This document shows, one piece after another, positions 21,471-34,300 of a DNA stretch of 64,000 nt. Location: positions 2,542,001 through 2,606,000 of the forward strand of contig OZ038456.1 of NCBI GenBank assembly GCA_964036195.1. Direction: 5' to 3'. The position numbers and the translations under genes were made by a program. Source of the stretch: Sphaerolaimus hirsutus. Its lineage: Eukaryota > Nematoda > Chromadorea > Monhysterida > Sphaerolaimidae. Positions within the stretch are counted from its first letter, which is position 1; each line of letters opens with the position of its first letter. Below the pieces are notes generated by a model, which saw only the letters and a list, made by a program, of their open reading frames with translations, searched no databases and was not told the DNA's origin.

Positions 21471-22336
21471 TGGCCCTACACACACTAATTTTCACCGTGA
21501 CTGATGTGAAAACTGAAATGGCCACATGGCGGCATCCAGCCTAGGGATGGAAAAAAAGCGCTTTTTTTAAAAAAACGCGCTTTTTTCGCTTTTTTTCAAA
21601 AAATGTTGAGACGTTCCCTAAAAACCTCCCAAATATGGTTATGTATCAATATATACAGGTATATCAGACAAGTGGCAGTACTTGTGATGATATGTAGCCA
21701 TACAATGGCTGTGTAGTCATTGGATAACATGATCAGTGGTGATTTCTGCCAAAAAAAATACTTTTTATGTTGACTCATTTTGTATATCGCAGTTTGTGAA
21801 TGGTTTCATGACTTCGAGTGAAGTTAGGCATGAAATAGTGCTTATAAATAAGGCTATAAGAGAAGGCTAATACATTGAGACTCATGTTCCCCACTGTTGA
21901 AGTATTTGGGAGCACATTGGCTGAATATTCTATACTACACTAACATATCACAACTTATAATTACATGATAGCATGCAGGGATAGAAGCAATGACACTAAA
22001 AATGCCACAAAACCAATGAAAACAGCCACCAGTGGTAATTTGCATGTGAAATTTTGCGCTTGCGCACAAAAAAATAGCAAAATACCTAGTGCATAAGTAC
22101 AAAAAAGCGACGTTTTTTTTAAAAAAAGCGCTTAAAAAAAAGCGCTTGCCATCCCTAATCCAGCCTACTCTGATTGTATGCTATACGTGTTTTAGTTCTC
22201 AAATTTTCAAAGTTTAACTTTCATTAATTTAAATTCAAATTTAAATTTGATGAAATTATTCAAACGTGTTCATTAATTTGCACTTAAAAAATTTCAGTTT
22301 TCACACGAAGTCACGGTGAAAACTAGTGTGTGTATG
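21471..22336. mobile_element. CTACACACACTA-family element hosting a nested insertion
   Basis: Ends CCCTACACACACTAATTTTC and GAAAACTAGTGTGTGTA. The interior is split by the hAT-like element at 21542-22157. Confidence 0.65.
21542..22157. mobile_element. hAT-like element, TAGGGATGG ends (nested)
   Basis: TAGGGATGGAAAAAAAGCGC to GCGCTTGCCATCCCTA, with perfect 8-bp ATCCAGCC duplications. AAGCGC/GCGCTT palindromes flank an AT-rich centre. Confidence 0.85.
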
Positions 22337-22549
22337 CACATTTGTGTAATTTAGTCTCTTCCTGCAGCATTATTGTATTTTTGCCTATGTGTATGCAGCG
22401 CAAGGAAAGCGCAGCATAAAATTGTGTCCGTATTTTCTCTGCTACCGTAGCGAAACAATTTTTGTTTTCTGTAAGAAGCCGTTGTGCCGGCACTGCAAAA
22501 AAAAGTACAGCTACACCGGCCGCTAAAACACGCTAAGATCTGACTGGCA

Positions 22550-22802
22550 GTCTGTGTTGTACTCGGCGTACGTGATACTCTGCCCTCGCACTGATTTATG
22601 TCTCGTGTTGGAAGCGTGCCAATGATTATTAAATCATGCGATTTCCGTAAAATTATGAAAAAAATTCATCGATGTGAGTATGTTAATGAATAACATTAAA
22701 ACAACAATCAATTTTGTCATCTTTTTATGAAACTCGGACGCGTTAACCATCGTTGGCACACTTCCAGCGGGAAGGGGTAAAGTAACCGGAGTATACTCCC
22801 TT
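22550..22802. repeat. Dispersed repeat, about 245 bp (copy 2 of 3, inverted)
   Basis: Reverse complement of the block at 2885-3131, including TTACTTTACCCCTTCCCGCT on the opposite strand. Confidence 0.6.
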
Positions 22803-23121
22803 CGTCCCGCTATTTAGTCTGGTTTCTGTACACACTGCATCATTACTTAATGGGTGTTCCAGATTTTTTTTTCATGATTACACTGAAATTCCAAATATTC
22901 CGATATTAGCGATTCTTGCCGTGGGATTTTTATTATCCACCTTGATATTCACTGTGACGAAATAATTTGGAGGAGCTTGGCTACCTTGAGTAGATTTAAT
23001 TTTTATTTCTATTTATTTTTTTATTTTGCACGATTACGTTCCTAAGGTTTCATTTTAAACTTCGTCCTCGAGCGCTTTGACTTTTAGAAATGTTGCTTTT
23101 GTCCAGGATAAAATCTGTCTC

Positions 23122-23374
23122 ATTGGCCCTACACACACTAGTTCTCACCGTGACCGATGTGAAAACTGAAATGGCCACATGGCGACATTCAGCCTACTCT
23201 TTTTGTATGCTATAAGTGTTTTAATTTTGTAATTTTCAAATTTTAACTTTCATTAATTTAAATTCTAATTTAAATAAAATGAAATTATTCAAACGTGTTC
23301 ACTAATTTGCATTTGAAATTTTTTTCAGTTTTCCCACGAAGTCACGGTGAAAACTAGTGTGTGTAGACACATTG
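23122..23374. mobile_element. CTACACACACTA-family MITE
   Basis: CCCTACACACACTAGTTCTC to GTGAAAACTAGTGTGTGTAG, about 250 bp, similar to the host element at 21471 without its insertion. Confidence 0.65.
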
Positions 23375-23469
23375 ATAACATAACATGACAAAAATCACAA
23401 AATCAATTTGAACTGAATTTATCGTTGTGAACAGAAAGTGAATTTGAAACCTCGGCACCAGTGCACCGG

Positions 23470-23648
23470 AGGCGTCACGAGCCCTGTAAAGTCAAGTGTC
23501 AAACGTCAATCAAAACAAAAACGACAAAAAAATTTTTACTGAACGTTGCATGACAACTGACACGTTGCCTGTCACTTTACATGACAATTGACACATTTGT
23601 ATGACACTTGACACTGACTTTACACTTTACAGGGCTCGGGACTGTCAC
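23470..23648. mobile_element. MITE of the CAGTCCC family (copy 4)
   Basis: GGCGTCACGAGCCCTGTAAA to CAGGGCTCGGGACTGTC around short AAGTGTCAA/TTGACACTT hairpin units. Flanked by CACCGGA and ACCTGCA. Confidence 0.6.
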
Positions 23649-23823
23649 CTGCACCACAATCTGTGTCCTTTTAACGAACTTGTGTTTTAGCTTTTACTTT
23701 CTGAAAGTGATTTTTTGTGCTCCTATCCCGGTTTTGATGCTGCTATAAATGAATACCATTTACATTTTTATTTTATTTTTACGCTCAGATATATTTTGTT
23801 GAGGTGGTAGTTTTTGTATATTA

Positions 23824-24204
23824 CCGTATTACCTCGAATTAACCCCCCCCCCTTGAATTACCCCCCTCGAAATACCCCCCCCCCCTAAAATTGAGTGTAA
23901 AGAGAACGTACATGACAAATACCGCAGTTTGTCATCTGTACAATGCAGAATTCACGTTAAAACTGATGATTGAGTGACGTGAGGGGCAGGGTTTATGTGT
24001 ATATATACAGTTATGTATGCCTATAAACACACATACATCTATGTAATTGTTTGATTTTTCTACGTCTGAGTATGGGTAATCTCCGAAAATTTCTGGCGAA
24101 ATAATAGACCCCCTCCCCTTGAATAAACCCCCCTCGAATTATCCCCCCCTCAAATTTTGCTGGCGAAATAATAAAGCCCCTGGGGGTATTTCGAGGTAAT
24201 ACGG
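23824..24204. mobile_element. CCGTATT/AATACGG-family MITE
   Basis: CCGTATTACCTCGAATTAAC to TTTCGAGGTAATACGG with TA on both sides. Its interior (GAGTGTAAAGAGAACGTACA) is shared with copies at 42.1 and 51.5 kb, so these three form one subfamily. Confidence 0.7.
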
Positions 24205-24459
24205 TATTTACAATATTTTGATGCGGATTACAATCGTTTCGGCTCCTAAGTGAAATCCCGGTGAAAAATATATTCTGTCAACAGCGTCAATTGTTTTGTA
24301 TTTACGGAGATTACGGTCTTTTAATTGATTGTTAGGAGTAAAAGTTCGTGTGATTGTAGAAAATATGGTGGATGGGCGGGCGTTTGGTTCAGTTAATTCG
24401 ATGAATAGATCATAAAACGATGCATTGATACGATGACTCAATAAATACACTGATGCAAT

Positions 24460-24745
24460 GCAACTACCCCCCCCCCCCCCCCCTCGAAATACCCCCCTCA
24501 AAATGGGCACTGAATAAATACCCCCCCCCAATTGAGTGTAAGGAGAACGTCGATGACAAAAGCTGCGGTTTATGACCACATCTACATACTTATATAAAGC
24601 TGTAGACTGTTATACATAGTGGTTTTTGTTGCATTTTTCTACGTCTGCGTACTGGGAGTTCAAAAAATTTCTGGCGATATAATGCCCCCCTCCCCTCGAA
24701 TTAGACCCCGCTCGCAATACCCTCCTCTGGAAATAAACCCCCGGT
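24460..24745. repeat. Partial CCGTATT-family MITE
   Basis: C-runs and GAGTGTAAGGAGAACGTCGA match the interior of the family; neither terminus is intact. Confidence 0.5.
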
Positions 24746-24924
24746 AAAATAAAAGACCAATTTGTTATCATTTGTGGAATTGGCATAAAAACTAAACACA
24801 GCTGCAAACATACAGAAACCAATTAGGTGAAATTCTGTGAGCAATACCCAGTCGGCATTTTTTTCTTTGTCCGCTGCTGCTTTTCGTAGCACATGACTTT
24901 TAAGCTTTGTTATTCAGTCTGGAG

Positions 24925-25140
24925 TAGGGTGTCAAAAATATTTTCACGGAAAACGGTAATGGAAATAGCGCTTGCCAGAAAACGGATAAATGAAATACCA
25001 GGTAATGGCAAACAGAAGGCAAAAGTTGCGTCGAAATGGTAAAAATTTGCAGAAATTTTGCTGAAAAGAGAAAAATTTGCATAATTTTGCAGAAAAACCT
25101 ACTCACGGGTTTACCATTTTGATTGAAACAAGGTTGGTGG
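24925..25140. repeat. Truncated TAGGGTGTCAA element
   Basis: Starts TAGGGTGTCAAAAATATT followed by CGGAAAACGG-type sequence, as in the complete copies at 31.3-32.5 kb. No right end was found. Confidence 0.5.
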
Positions 25141-25179
25141 TGTTTTTTATGCATAAAACATCCTTCAATTTAGTACTTT

Positions 25180-25385
25180 TCCATCACTATCGCCCCCAGT
25201 TGACTCAATACAGAGTTAGTGTCTGTTCCGCACACGAAAAAACAAGTTGACAGCTGTTAGTGTCTAAATACATTGAATATAGTCTTTCAATGAGCAACAT
25301 TGCTCACTCCTTTATTCTTCATTTTTACCAACTTCATTACTAGTCGAGCATCAGTTAACAAAAAAATTTAATACGGTATCTAAAA
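25180..25385 (+). promoter_or_regulatory. Conserved 5' flank of cysteine-rich gene A
   Basis: About 200 bp before the start codon match the same region of gene C (56627-56832), including GTGTCTGTTCCGCA, GACAAGTTGACAG, AGTCTTTCAA and CACCAACTTCATT. Gene B has a different flank. Conservation beside a start codon in a repeat-rich region points to promoter or 5' UTR function. Confidence 0.55.
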
Positions 25386-28300
25386 ATGCAGCCCCAACTT
25401 GGAATTGCATTGCTATGCTTTCTGGCCATTTGTGTAAGTTGACTGATTCAAAACACCGTGGCCATTCTCCATTGGGGTTTTAACTAGTGATGGGAAAAAA
25501 TGCAGCAAGGTGCTGGCAAAAGCGCCTTGGCGCTTTTCCGTCCTCCAGTGCCAAGCGCCACTGGCGCCAACCTCTGAAAGCGCCATGTCGCTTTTCTGGA
25601 CCTCAGCGCGTAGCGCCAATGGCGCGAGACAGCAATGGCGCCAAGCGCCAATAGCTAGGGATGGCCGAGGTTTTTTTTAAATAAAAAACGTTTTATTAAA
25701 AAAAAACCGACCATCGAAACCGTTTTTTTTTAAACCTTGGCCAAAATTTTTAGTACTAAGCACTGGGTATTTTGCAATTTTTTCGCGCAAGCAAAAGCAC
25801 TCTACTATTTGTGGTGGTTTTCATTGGTTTTGAGGCATTTTTAGTGGAAAAGCGTCCATTTGTTCCTGCTATTGTGTCATCATAAGCCATTGGCGCTTTC
25901 AGAGGTTGGCGCCAGTGGCGCTTGGCACTGGAGGACGGAAAAGCGACATGGCGCACAAGGACTATAATTCCAATATTTATGTGCCAATGTGCCTATAGTT
26001 GTACAGCGTGAAAAATCACTGCGAATGAATTAGCCTTCTATTGTTACCTAATTTAAACACTATTACATGGCCAACTTCACTTAGTCATGAACAGGGTTGG
26101 TTTTATAAAAATCATTTGTATACAAATTGTATAAAAATTGTATAAAAATGTATTTTATTTTAATTTTATTCTTGTTTCATTTTATTTTATTCCAAAATAA
26201 TAATAAAATAATAAAATGGACCATTTTACAAAAATTTTACAAAAATTTTACAGAAATTTTACAAAAAATCTGAATCTTGCATGCAAGGTCAGAAAAATGT
26301 GATAATTAGACCTAAACATGAAAAACGTGTGACAAATTTTTCCATTACTTTGCAAAAGTTGCATGCAGTAGGTATTGTGTGCTAGTTTATGTGTTATGTT
26401 TTTGTATCCAAATGTTCACATAAGATTTGGTTACAAAAACAACAAGATTTGGATACAAAAAATAAGATTTGGATACAATTTGCTTTACAGTTTCCACTTT
26501 AATTTATATTTGTCATGACAATTGACACTTTACTTAACATTTTCATGAAAATTGACACTTTCCATTCCATTTCATATGACATTTTGACACTTTACATGGC
26601 TTGGGACTGCCCCAGCTCCAGGAATGAACATGTTGAACTATAAACAACAGAAAAAAAATTTACAAAAAATATGAATTTTTATACAATTTTTACAAAAATA
26701 TGAATTTGTATACAATTTTACAAAAATTTTTCAAAAAATCAAATTTTAATACAATTTTTATTTTTATTTTGAAATTTTCCATTTTATTTTATTTTATTTT
26801 ATTCTTCAATTTTCCATTTTATTTTTATTTTATTTTTATTCTTTTCTGAGATTTTGCCAACCCTGGTCATGAACATTCGACAAAAGCCGATATTGGTACA
26901 TAATCTGATATACGTAAGTCGACATAAAACAGATATTTTTGACAGAAATCACGACTTATAATGCTATCCCATGACTCTACAGCCATTCTATGGCTATATA
27001 TAACATCACAAAGTAGTGTCACCTGTCTGATTTACCTGTATTGTTTGACTCATGACCATATCTAGGAGCTTTTGAAAAAAAAACGGTTTTATTTATAAAA
27101 ATTCCCTTTTTTTGAAAAAAAGGCTATTTACACAGGTCCCGGCCGGGGACCGGGACCCGGCAAAAAATAATTTTTAGTCAAAAGTGAATAATTGGCGTGT
27201 ATGGGTTATGTGCATGTAAATAAGGTGAACTATCACCAAATTAGCATGCACAAAATTTTAGCAAGACGGTTACACCCGCCGATGCATATTCTTTGGGCGG
27301 GTGTGTAAAATTATTCCGATTAGTCTCAAATTTGGCATGCGTGTACTCCGTCGTTTAGTGTGTATGCATGCCAAATTTTAGCTCCGGGCGGTTACTGGTT
27401 TTCATTTTATTCATACTTTAATTTTTTTCGATCACTGTATTTTTGTATAGTGATCGAAATCCTGCCGGGGCCTGGTCCCCGGCAATGTCGAAATGGCCCC
27501 GACTGGGGTCAAATGTCCCCGGTGAGAAAAATTTGTTTTCAGTAAACGACGAATTTCGGTCCCTGACCGGGGATGTTCACAAATTTTTAGTCCCCTGCCG
27601 GGGACGAACGTCCCCGATCGGGGACAAAAATTCTTTGTTTACTGAAAAAAAAATTTTCTCACCGGGGACATTTGACCCCGGTCGCGGCCATTTCGACATT
27701 AGTGTGCAATTTGCACTTTTATTTTTCAAAAAGTGACAGCATATGTGAATATTGGTTTCGGCAAGTCACATTTGCCGTTCAAAGTTCACATTTGCAGAAC
27801 ATTTTTGAAAACTGTAGGGCGACGCGTAGGCGACGCGTAGGCGACGCGTCGCCAACAAAATACTCTGAAGACAATTTTGAAAACTTAAAATTGAATAATG
27901 TAGTTTTCAAAAATGTACATTCTAGTTTTCAAATTTGCAGAACATTTGTGAAAAGTGCGACGTACAGCGACGTCGCTGTACGTCGCTGTACGTGCCAGTT
28001 TTCAATATCTGTGCAACATATGTGAAAATGCGTCGCTGTACACACAAAAAGTAGCAAAATCGTCGCCAGGCGTCGCTAGTTTATGGATTTTCGCCAACTT
28101 ACTCCAAAATCCTTTAAAAAACACTGGATGGATGGGTTAATGTTAAATTAAGAGTGTACATGCAGTATTTTATGCTGCATGTACTGATGGGGTTGTAGAA
28201 AACTTGGGATGCATATAAAATAAAATAATTTTTTTTAAAAAAAACGTCACTGTGGCGACGTTTCAGGTGACAACTGTATATGTCACCTGTTTCCATAAGT

Positions 28301-31300
28301 TATTACCAATCTTGAAAAGTACTTATAACATGACAGAATTCATAAATTTATCAACAACACCGAATCTGGGACTTGGTACTACTGTTAATTAAATCAATCT
28401 TTCTGAAATTTGTGTGTACCATGCAATTGTTAGTCATGATCTTGCATTAAAATATAAATATATATATAATTTTTCATTTCATTAATTGATAAATATTTGT
28501 GAAAGTGATTTATACATGCAGTTAGGTTGGCACTCTGTACAAGGGGTTAATGAAATTTCAGATGCAAATCACAGGGATGAAATTCAAGATGCCATCACAG
28601 AGAAAATGAAAGACTGGTTTTGATGTACTCATGGCAGACTTAGATACTGCTCAATTGCCAGTCATTGGTGAATTAATCCAGTATGACCAACTGCTTGCAC
28701 AATCTTTGGGTCAATACCAGCATCAACACTCCAAGGTGACCAAACAACTAAACAGTATCTGGCTAGCTGCCAAACATGATTTTATGCATATAACATATGT
28801 CTTATTTTGTGCACTTTCACCTTGCATCACATTTACTAAGCTGAGTTTTCCTGAGCACTGCTTGGCTCAGCTGGACTGGAGTTTTTGGAGTTTTTGCTGC
28901 AGGCTGGAGTGTTGTAATGGCCTCCACTGGGTGCTTGGCAGTTAATTTATACCCTTTGCACTGACACTTGGAAGTTGTGCACATACAGTAAATAATTTTG
29001 AAAAAATCTCTGGAAACATAAAAAGACTATGTGATTTTTCCAAGCCTTTTTTTGCATCTTTACATTTCTTTTTCAAGACTTTCACTCAATTCCTCAATTC
29101 CATGGATAGATCCAGATAACTTTTGAGTTTTCAAAAAGGTTCATGTTTATGTTAAATTTTGTGACAGATCGTAATATTAAATAAAAACATTTCTGAAAAC
29201 AGTACAATAAAATTGTTTTTATTTTTTTTGTGCTAGTGTATTCAATGTGACATTGTCTCAGTCAGTGTTCACTTGTTGTTCATTTTTTTGGCTTTCATTT
29301 ACATACAAAATCAGCTGTTTCAATTGCACTTGTGATTTTTAAAAAAATTATAAAGTGGATTGTATAAAAATATCATTACTTGTTTTGCAGAAATGTTATT
29401 GAATTCAGTTTTTTTTTTTTGATGTGAAAAAATAAGGGCTTTTTACTGTGATAATGCAATAATTACAGATACACAGATGTAATTTTAAAAAATTATTAAA
29501 TGTTTTAAGCATAACCACAATTTCTTCATCATCTTTGAACTTCTATTGTGAAACACGGTATCAAATGAAAGAGAAAAAAAAACTGGATATATATCTGAGA
29601 CGGATATCATATACAATGTAAAACTGAATTTTTAAAAATATATATAGTTAGAAAACGAATTAATTTTTAAAAATATGTATAACAGTGCTAAAAATATACA
29701 ATACAGTCCCAAAAATCAAGCATAATTTTCTGCATCACATGCCGCTTACAGCTTGTCCTACAAATTCGTACTTATTCAACAAAAAAATATTTTGTCTGCA
29801 GCATTTTACCAGAGTTTTCAAATATGTGTTCTTCCGGAGGAAAAATAGAAAAAAAACAAAGATGGCGGCCATTTGGCTCATTACACAGACTGTTTAAATG
29901 AATTTGAAAACAAAATAATGGGTTTTCACAGAGGGAACCTTGAAAACCAGCTTGTGTGGGGCCATTGCCGGGGACCGGGCCCCGGCAGGATTTCGATCAC
30001 TATACAAAAATACAGTGATCGAAAAAAATTGAAATATGAATAAAATAAAAACCGGTAACCACCCAGAGCTAAAATTTGGCATGCGTACTCACTAAACGAA
30101 GGAGTACACGCATGCCAAATTTGAGACTAATCGGAATAATTTTACACACCTGCCCAAAGAATATGCATCGGCGGGTATAACCGTCTTGCAAAAATGTTGT
30201 GCATGCTAATTTGGTGATAATTCACCTTATTAACATGCAAATAACCCATACACGCCAATTATTCACTTTTGAAAAAAATTATTTTTTGCCGGGTCCCGGT
30301 CCCCGGCCGGGACCTGTGTAAATAGCCTTAAAAAATGGTTTTTTTAAAAACCTTGATGTTGAAAAAAAACCTTTTTCGGCCATCCCCAGCGCCAGCGCCA
30401 AAAAGTTTGTTGTATTTATAATTTGTTTGCAGAATAACGAGTACCGTATTTCCTCGAAATACCCCCTGGGGGGTGATTGTTTCATAGTGGTCCCGAGAGG
30501 GGGGGGTTAAACGAGGGTGGGGGGTATTATTTCGCCAGAAATTTTTTCAAATCCTAGTACAAAATCGTCGTTTGTGATGTACACTGGGGTAGAAAAATGC
30601 ATCAATAACTGACATGCATAGACTCCTGTAGACTAATAGTAGTATGTAGATGGTATAAACACTGTTCTAACGTGATTACGACATCGTTTTAACGTGTGTT
30701 CTGCACTACGCAGAACACAAACTGCAGTATTTGTCATGTACGTTCTCTTTACACTCAATATGGGGGGGGTATTTCGAGGGGGGGGGGGGGTGATTGTTTC
30801 ATAGTGGTCTCGAGAGGGGGGGGGGTCAAACGAGGGGGGGTATTTCGAGGAAATACGGTTAACTTTTTTGGCGCCATTTAAAATGCTGGCGCCAGGCACC
30901 AATAGTGCCACATTAAAATGGCACAAAGCGACAAAAGTGCCATTGTTCTTTTTCAGATAATGGCGCCAAGCGCCAATGGCGCCAGAGCATTTTAGCGCCA
31001 AGTGCCATGGCGCTTTTCCATCACTAGTTTTAACATTACATCTGCAATGCTGAACAACAATTCTCATTGATGCAGGCGTGCCGGGCAGAGTTGTCTGACA
31101 ACTGCAGGGCGGAGCTAAACGACGCGCGCAGCTGCGTGCTGGCTCTCAAGGACCAGTTCAGTGTCATCAATGACTGCATCCAGCAGCAGTACGTTCAATA
31201 TTTTTTTCCAAAATCTGTTTTGTATTTTACAATCAAATTATATTCGAATTAATTGAAGTTAATCAAATTGTAGTCCTAATTCCTAAGCCACTTAGGACTA

Positions 31301-34300
31301 GGGTGTCAACAAAAACTTTTTGGCGGAAAACGGAAACGGAAATTTTTTGGCACTTGCCGGGAAACAGAAAAATTTTGGCACTTGCCGGAAAACGGAAAAA
31401 TAAAAGGCCAGAAAACGGAAACGGAAAAATTTGCTGAAAGTATGCCGGAAACAGAAAAAATTTGCTGAAATTATGCCGGAAACGGAAAAAAATTTCCTGA
31501 AATTTTGCTGGAAACGGAAAAAATTTCCTGAAATTTATCTGGAAATTTGCAGAAATCTCACTAGAAATAGAAGAAATTCACATAATTGAGAACCTGCATG
31601 CATGTTTGCCAGTTTGGCTACAACAGAAAACATAAAATTGAGCTAGAAAGTGGAAAAAAGTTGGAAAAACAGACAATTGAACCGGAAAATTGAAAAAATC
31701 CGGAAAAACTGAAAATTTAGCCGGAAAACGGAAAATGAGCCGGCAAAACGGAAACAGAAAAAAATTTAGCAGCCGGAAAACGGAAACGGAAATGGAAAAA
31801 AATTTGCCTGAGGAAAGCGGAAACGGAAAACGGAAAACGGAAGGTTGACACCATACTTAGGACTAGGGTGTCAAAAAAAATTTTTGACGGAAAACGGAAA
31901 CGGAAACGGAAAAAAAATTTCAGCGGCCGGAAAACGGAACGGAAAACGGAAAAAAATTTACACTTGGCGGAAAACGGAAACAGAAACGGAAAAAAATTTT
32001 CAGTGGCCGGAAAACGGAAAAAGGGGCCGGAAAAACGGAAACGGAAAAATGGAATTTGCATGGAAATGGAAAAATTTGCTGAAATTTTGCCAAAAAACAC
32101 GATAAAATTTGCTGAAATTTTGCTGGAAACAGTATTTTTTTACATAATTGACAATCTGCATGACTGTTTACCAGTTTGGCTGGACCAGAAAACAGAAAGT
32201 TGAGCCAGAAAAGGGTAAAATAAGGCGGAAAGCAGAAAATTGAGGCGGAAAACGGAAAAAAGGCGGAAAAACTGGAAATTGAGCCGGACAACGGAAAAAA
32301 GGCGGAAAAACTGAAAATTTAACCGGAAAACGGAAAATGAGCCGGAAAAACGGAAACGGAAAAAAAGGTGGCCGGAAAACGGAACGGAAAACGGAAAAAA
32401 AATTTCAGCGGCCGGAAAACGGAACGGAAAACGGAAAAAATTTGCCTGCGGAAAACGGAAACGGAAAACGGAAAACGGAAATTTGACACCCTACTTAGGA
32501 CCGTATCGCTTCGCATATTTGCGTAATGAAAATATCTGTATATAAATTGCAATTGCGGTCCACTGTGTATTTTCGCACACCTCAAGAAACGGTGCTGAAC
32601 CCACAAACTTTACGTTTCAAAAACCATCGAGTGCCCATCCCAAAATGCCTCCACGTATCGCTTCTTGTCCTTTTGGCTAGTATAAGTAAAAGTGTAGTAT
32701 CTATTCTTATCAGCTTAATCTCTGATATGCAACCTATTGGTTGCACTGAGATTAGTCGATTTTTGGGGCCGAGTGCAGCTCGCTGTGCCCGTGCCGCGCG
32801 TCGGCACAGCGCTGCACTGCTGCTGGGAACGGCTGGGAATTTTGGCACTTGGCGGAAAAACGGAAATGGAAAAAAAATGCTGGGAACGGCCCACACCCCC
32901 CGGGGTGGGGGGGGGTATCTCAGAACCTGTTTTGCTGTACTGTTTATGTGCCAAAAAAATGAATAAATGGAAAATTGAAGAATACCGTAATATAAAATGG
33001 AAAATAAATGACATTTTACTAAAATTAGAATTTTTGTAAATATTTAGTATACACACAAAAATTGTACATACCGTATTACCTCGAATTATCCCCCCCTTGA
33101 ATTACCCCCCCCCCCCCCCTCGAATTAACCCTCCCTCAAAATGGGCTGGGGAAATAATAGACCCCCCCCTCGAAATTGTTGAAATTTTGATGGAAAATGG
33201 CACAAAATCACATAATTTAAAACCTGCATGCATGCTTACCAGTTTGGCTGAAACAAAAAACAGATAATTGAGCCAGTAGAAGGGAAACTGTGGTGGAAAA
33301 ACTGAAAATTGAGCTGGAAAACAGAAAAAAGGCGGAAAAAACTGGAAATTCAGCCAGAAAACAGAAACGTAGGGGTTACACGCCCCCTAACTCACCCCTG
33401 CAGCTATAATGTGTCTATAACGGGTCTAGATGTCTAATGGGTTTAGATACATAATATACCTGACCCGGTATAAACCATGTTCTAACGTAACTCAATCACA
33501 TTGTTTTTAACGTGTGTTATGCATTGCCCGGGTCATAAACCGCAGCTTCTGTCATTGACGTTCTCTTTACACTCAATTGGGGGGGGGGTATTTCGAGGGG
33601 GGGTTCTTAATTTATACTGCACATTTTGAGGGGGGTATTTCGAGGAAATACGGTACATTCCTTCAGAGTTGTTAAACATACTGAAATTTTTTGAAAGTAA
33701 ATGTAAACGTAAAGTATTTATTTTTACTCACAAGTGAGTACAGAAAACGTCAAGTATTTTGAAGATACTTTTACACTGCGTAAAACATGCATAAAATACT
33801 TTTTTCAGAGAAAATGTAAAAACGAGTATTTTTTGCAGGGAAAACGTAAAAATAGGTATTTTTTCACAGAAAATGTAAACGGTATTTTTTTCACAAACAA
33901 CCGCACCCTCCCAGCTGCACAGACGGCAAGGTGGAACGGTTTACAGCGTATAAAGGAATAGAATGGCCCACAGATCCTTCAACCAGGCAATGCGTCTTGG
34001 GCGCCATGCAGGACGCAGTCGCAGAATGCGACATCCCTCAGAAACCGTAACTTTTGTGACTTTAAATTGTGACTGCAATTAGGCGACCACATTTTTCTGA
34101 TTCCGTATTCATGCAGCAAACCGTGCCACGGCGTGAAGCACTGCGTGAAGCAAAGTGAGCAGATTGACCAGGTGAAGGCCGCCGTGAAGGAATGCAACAA
34201 CAGGTTAAATGCTCCACAATTTTTTTCCAACAAATTCCGCTGGTTCTAACGCAGCCACCACATAAAATATACCGCTTAATCCTCGAATAAGTCCCCGGGG

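Larger units (their letters stand above)
25485..31026. mobile_element. 5.5-kb hAT-like element with many nested insertions
   Basis: Ends TAGTGATGGGAAAAAATG and GCGCTTTTCCATCACTA, flanked by perfect GTTTTAAC duplications (25477-25484, 31027-31034). It fills intron 1 of gene A. GGCGCCA-type palindromes lie next to both ends. The size comes from nested elements (26092-26865, 27122-30330, 30444-30858) and a TAGGGATGG fragment at about 25656. No transposase was recognised. Confidence 0.85.

Noticed and set aside
28631..28945. 104-codon ORF starting MADLDTAQLPVIGELIQYDQ as a gene
   Set aside because: Coding-like at the start only, inside a transposon nest; kept as a possible transposase relic rather than a gene.
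32719..33056. ORFs overlapping U2-like copy A
   Set aside because: The sequence is explained better by U2 homology and flanking repeats; the readings change between copies A and B.
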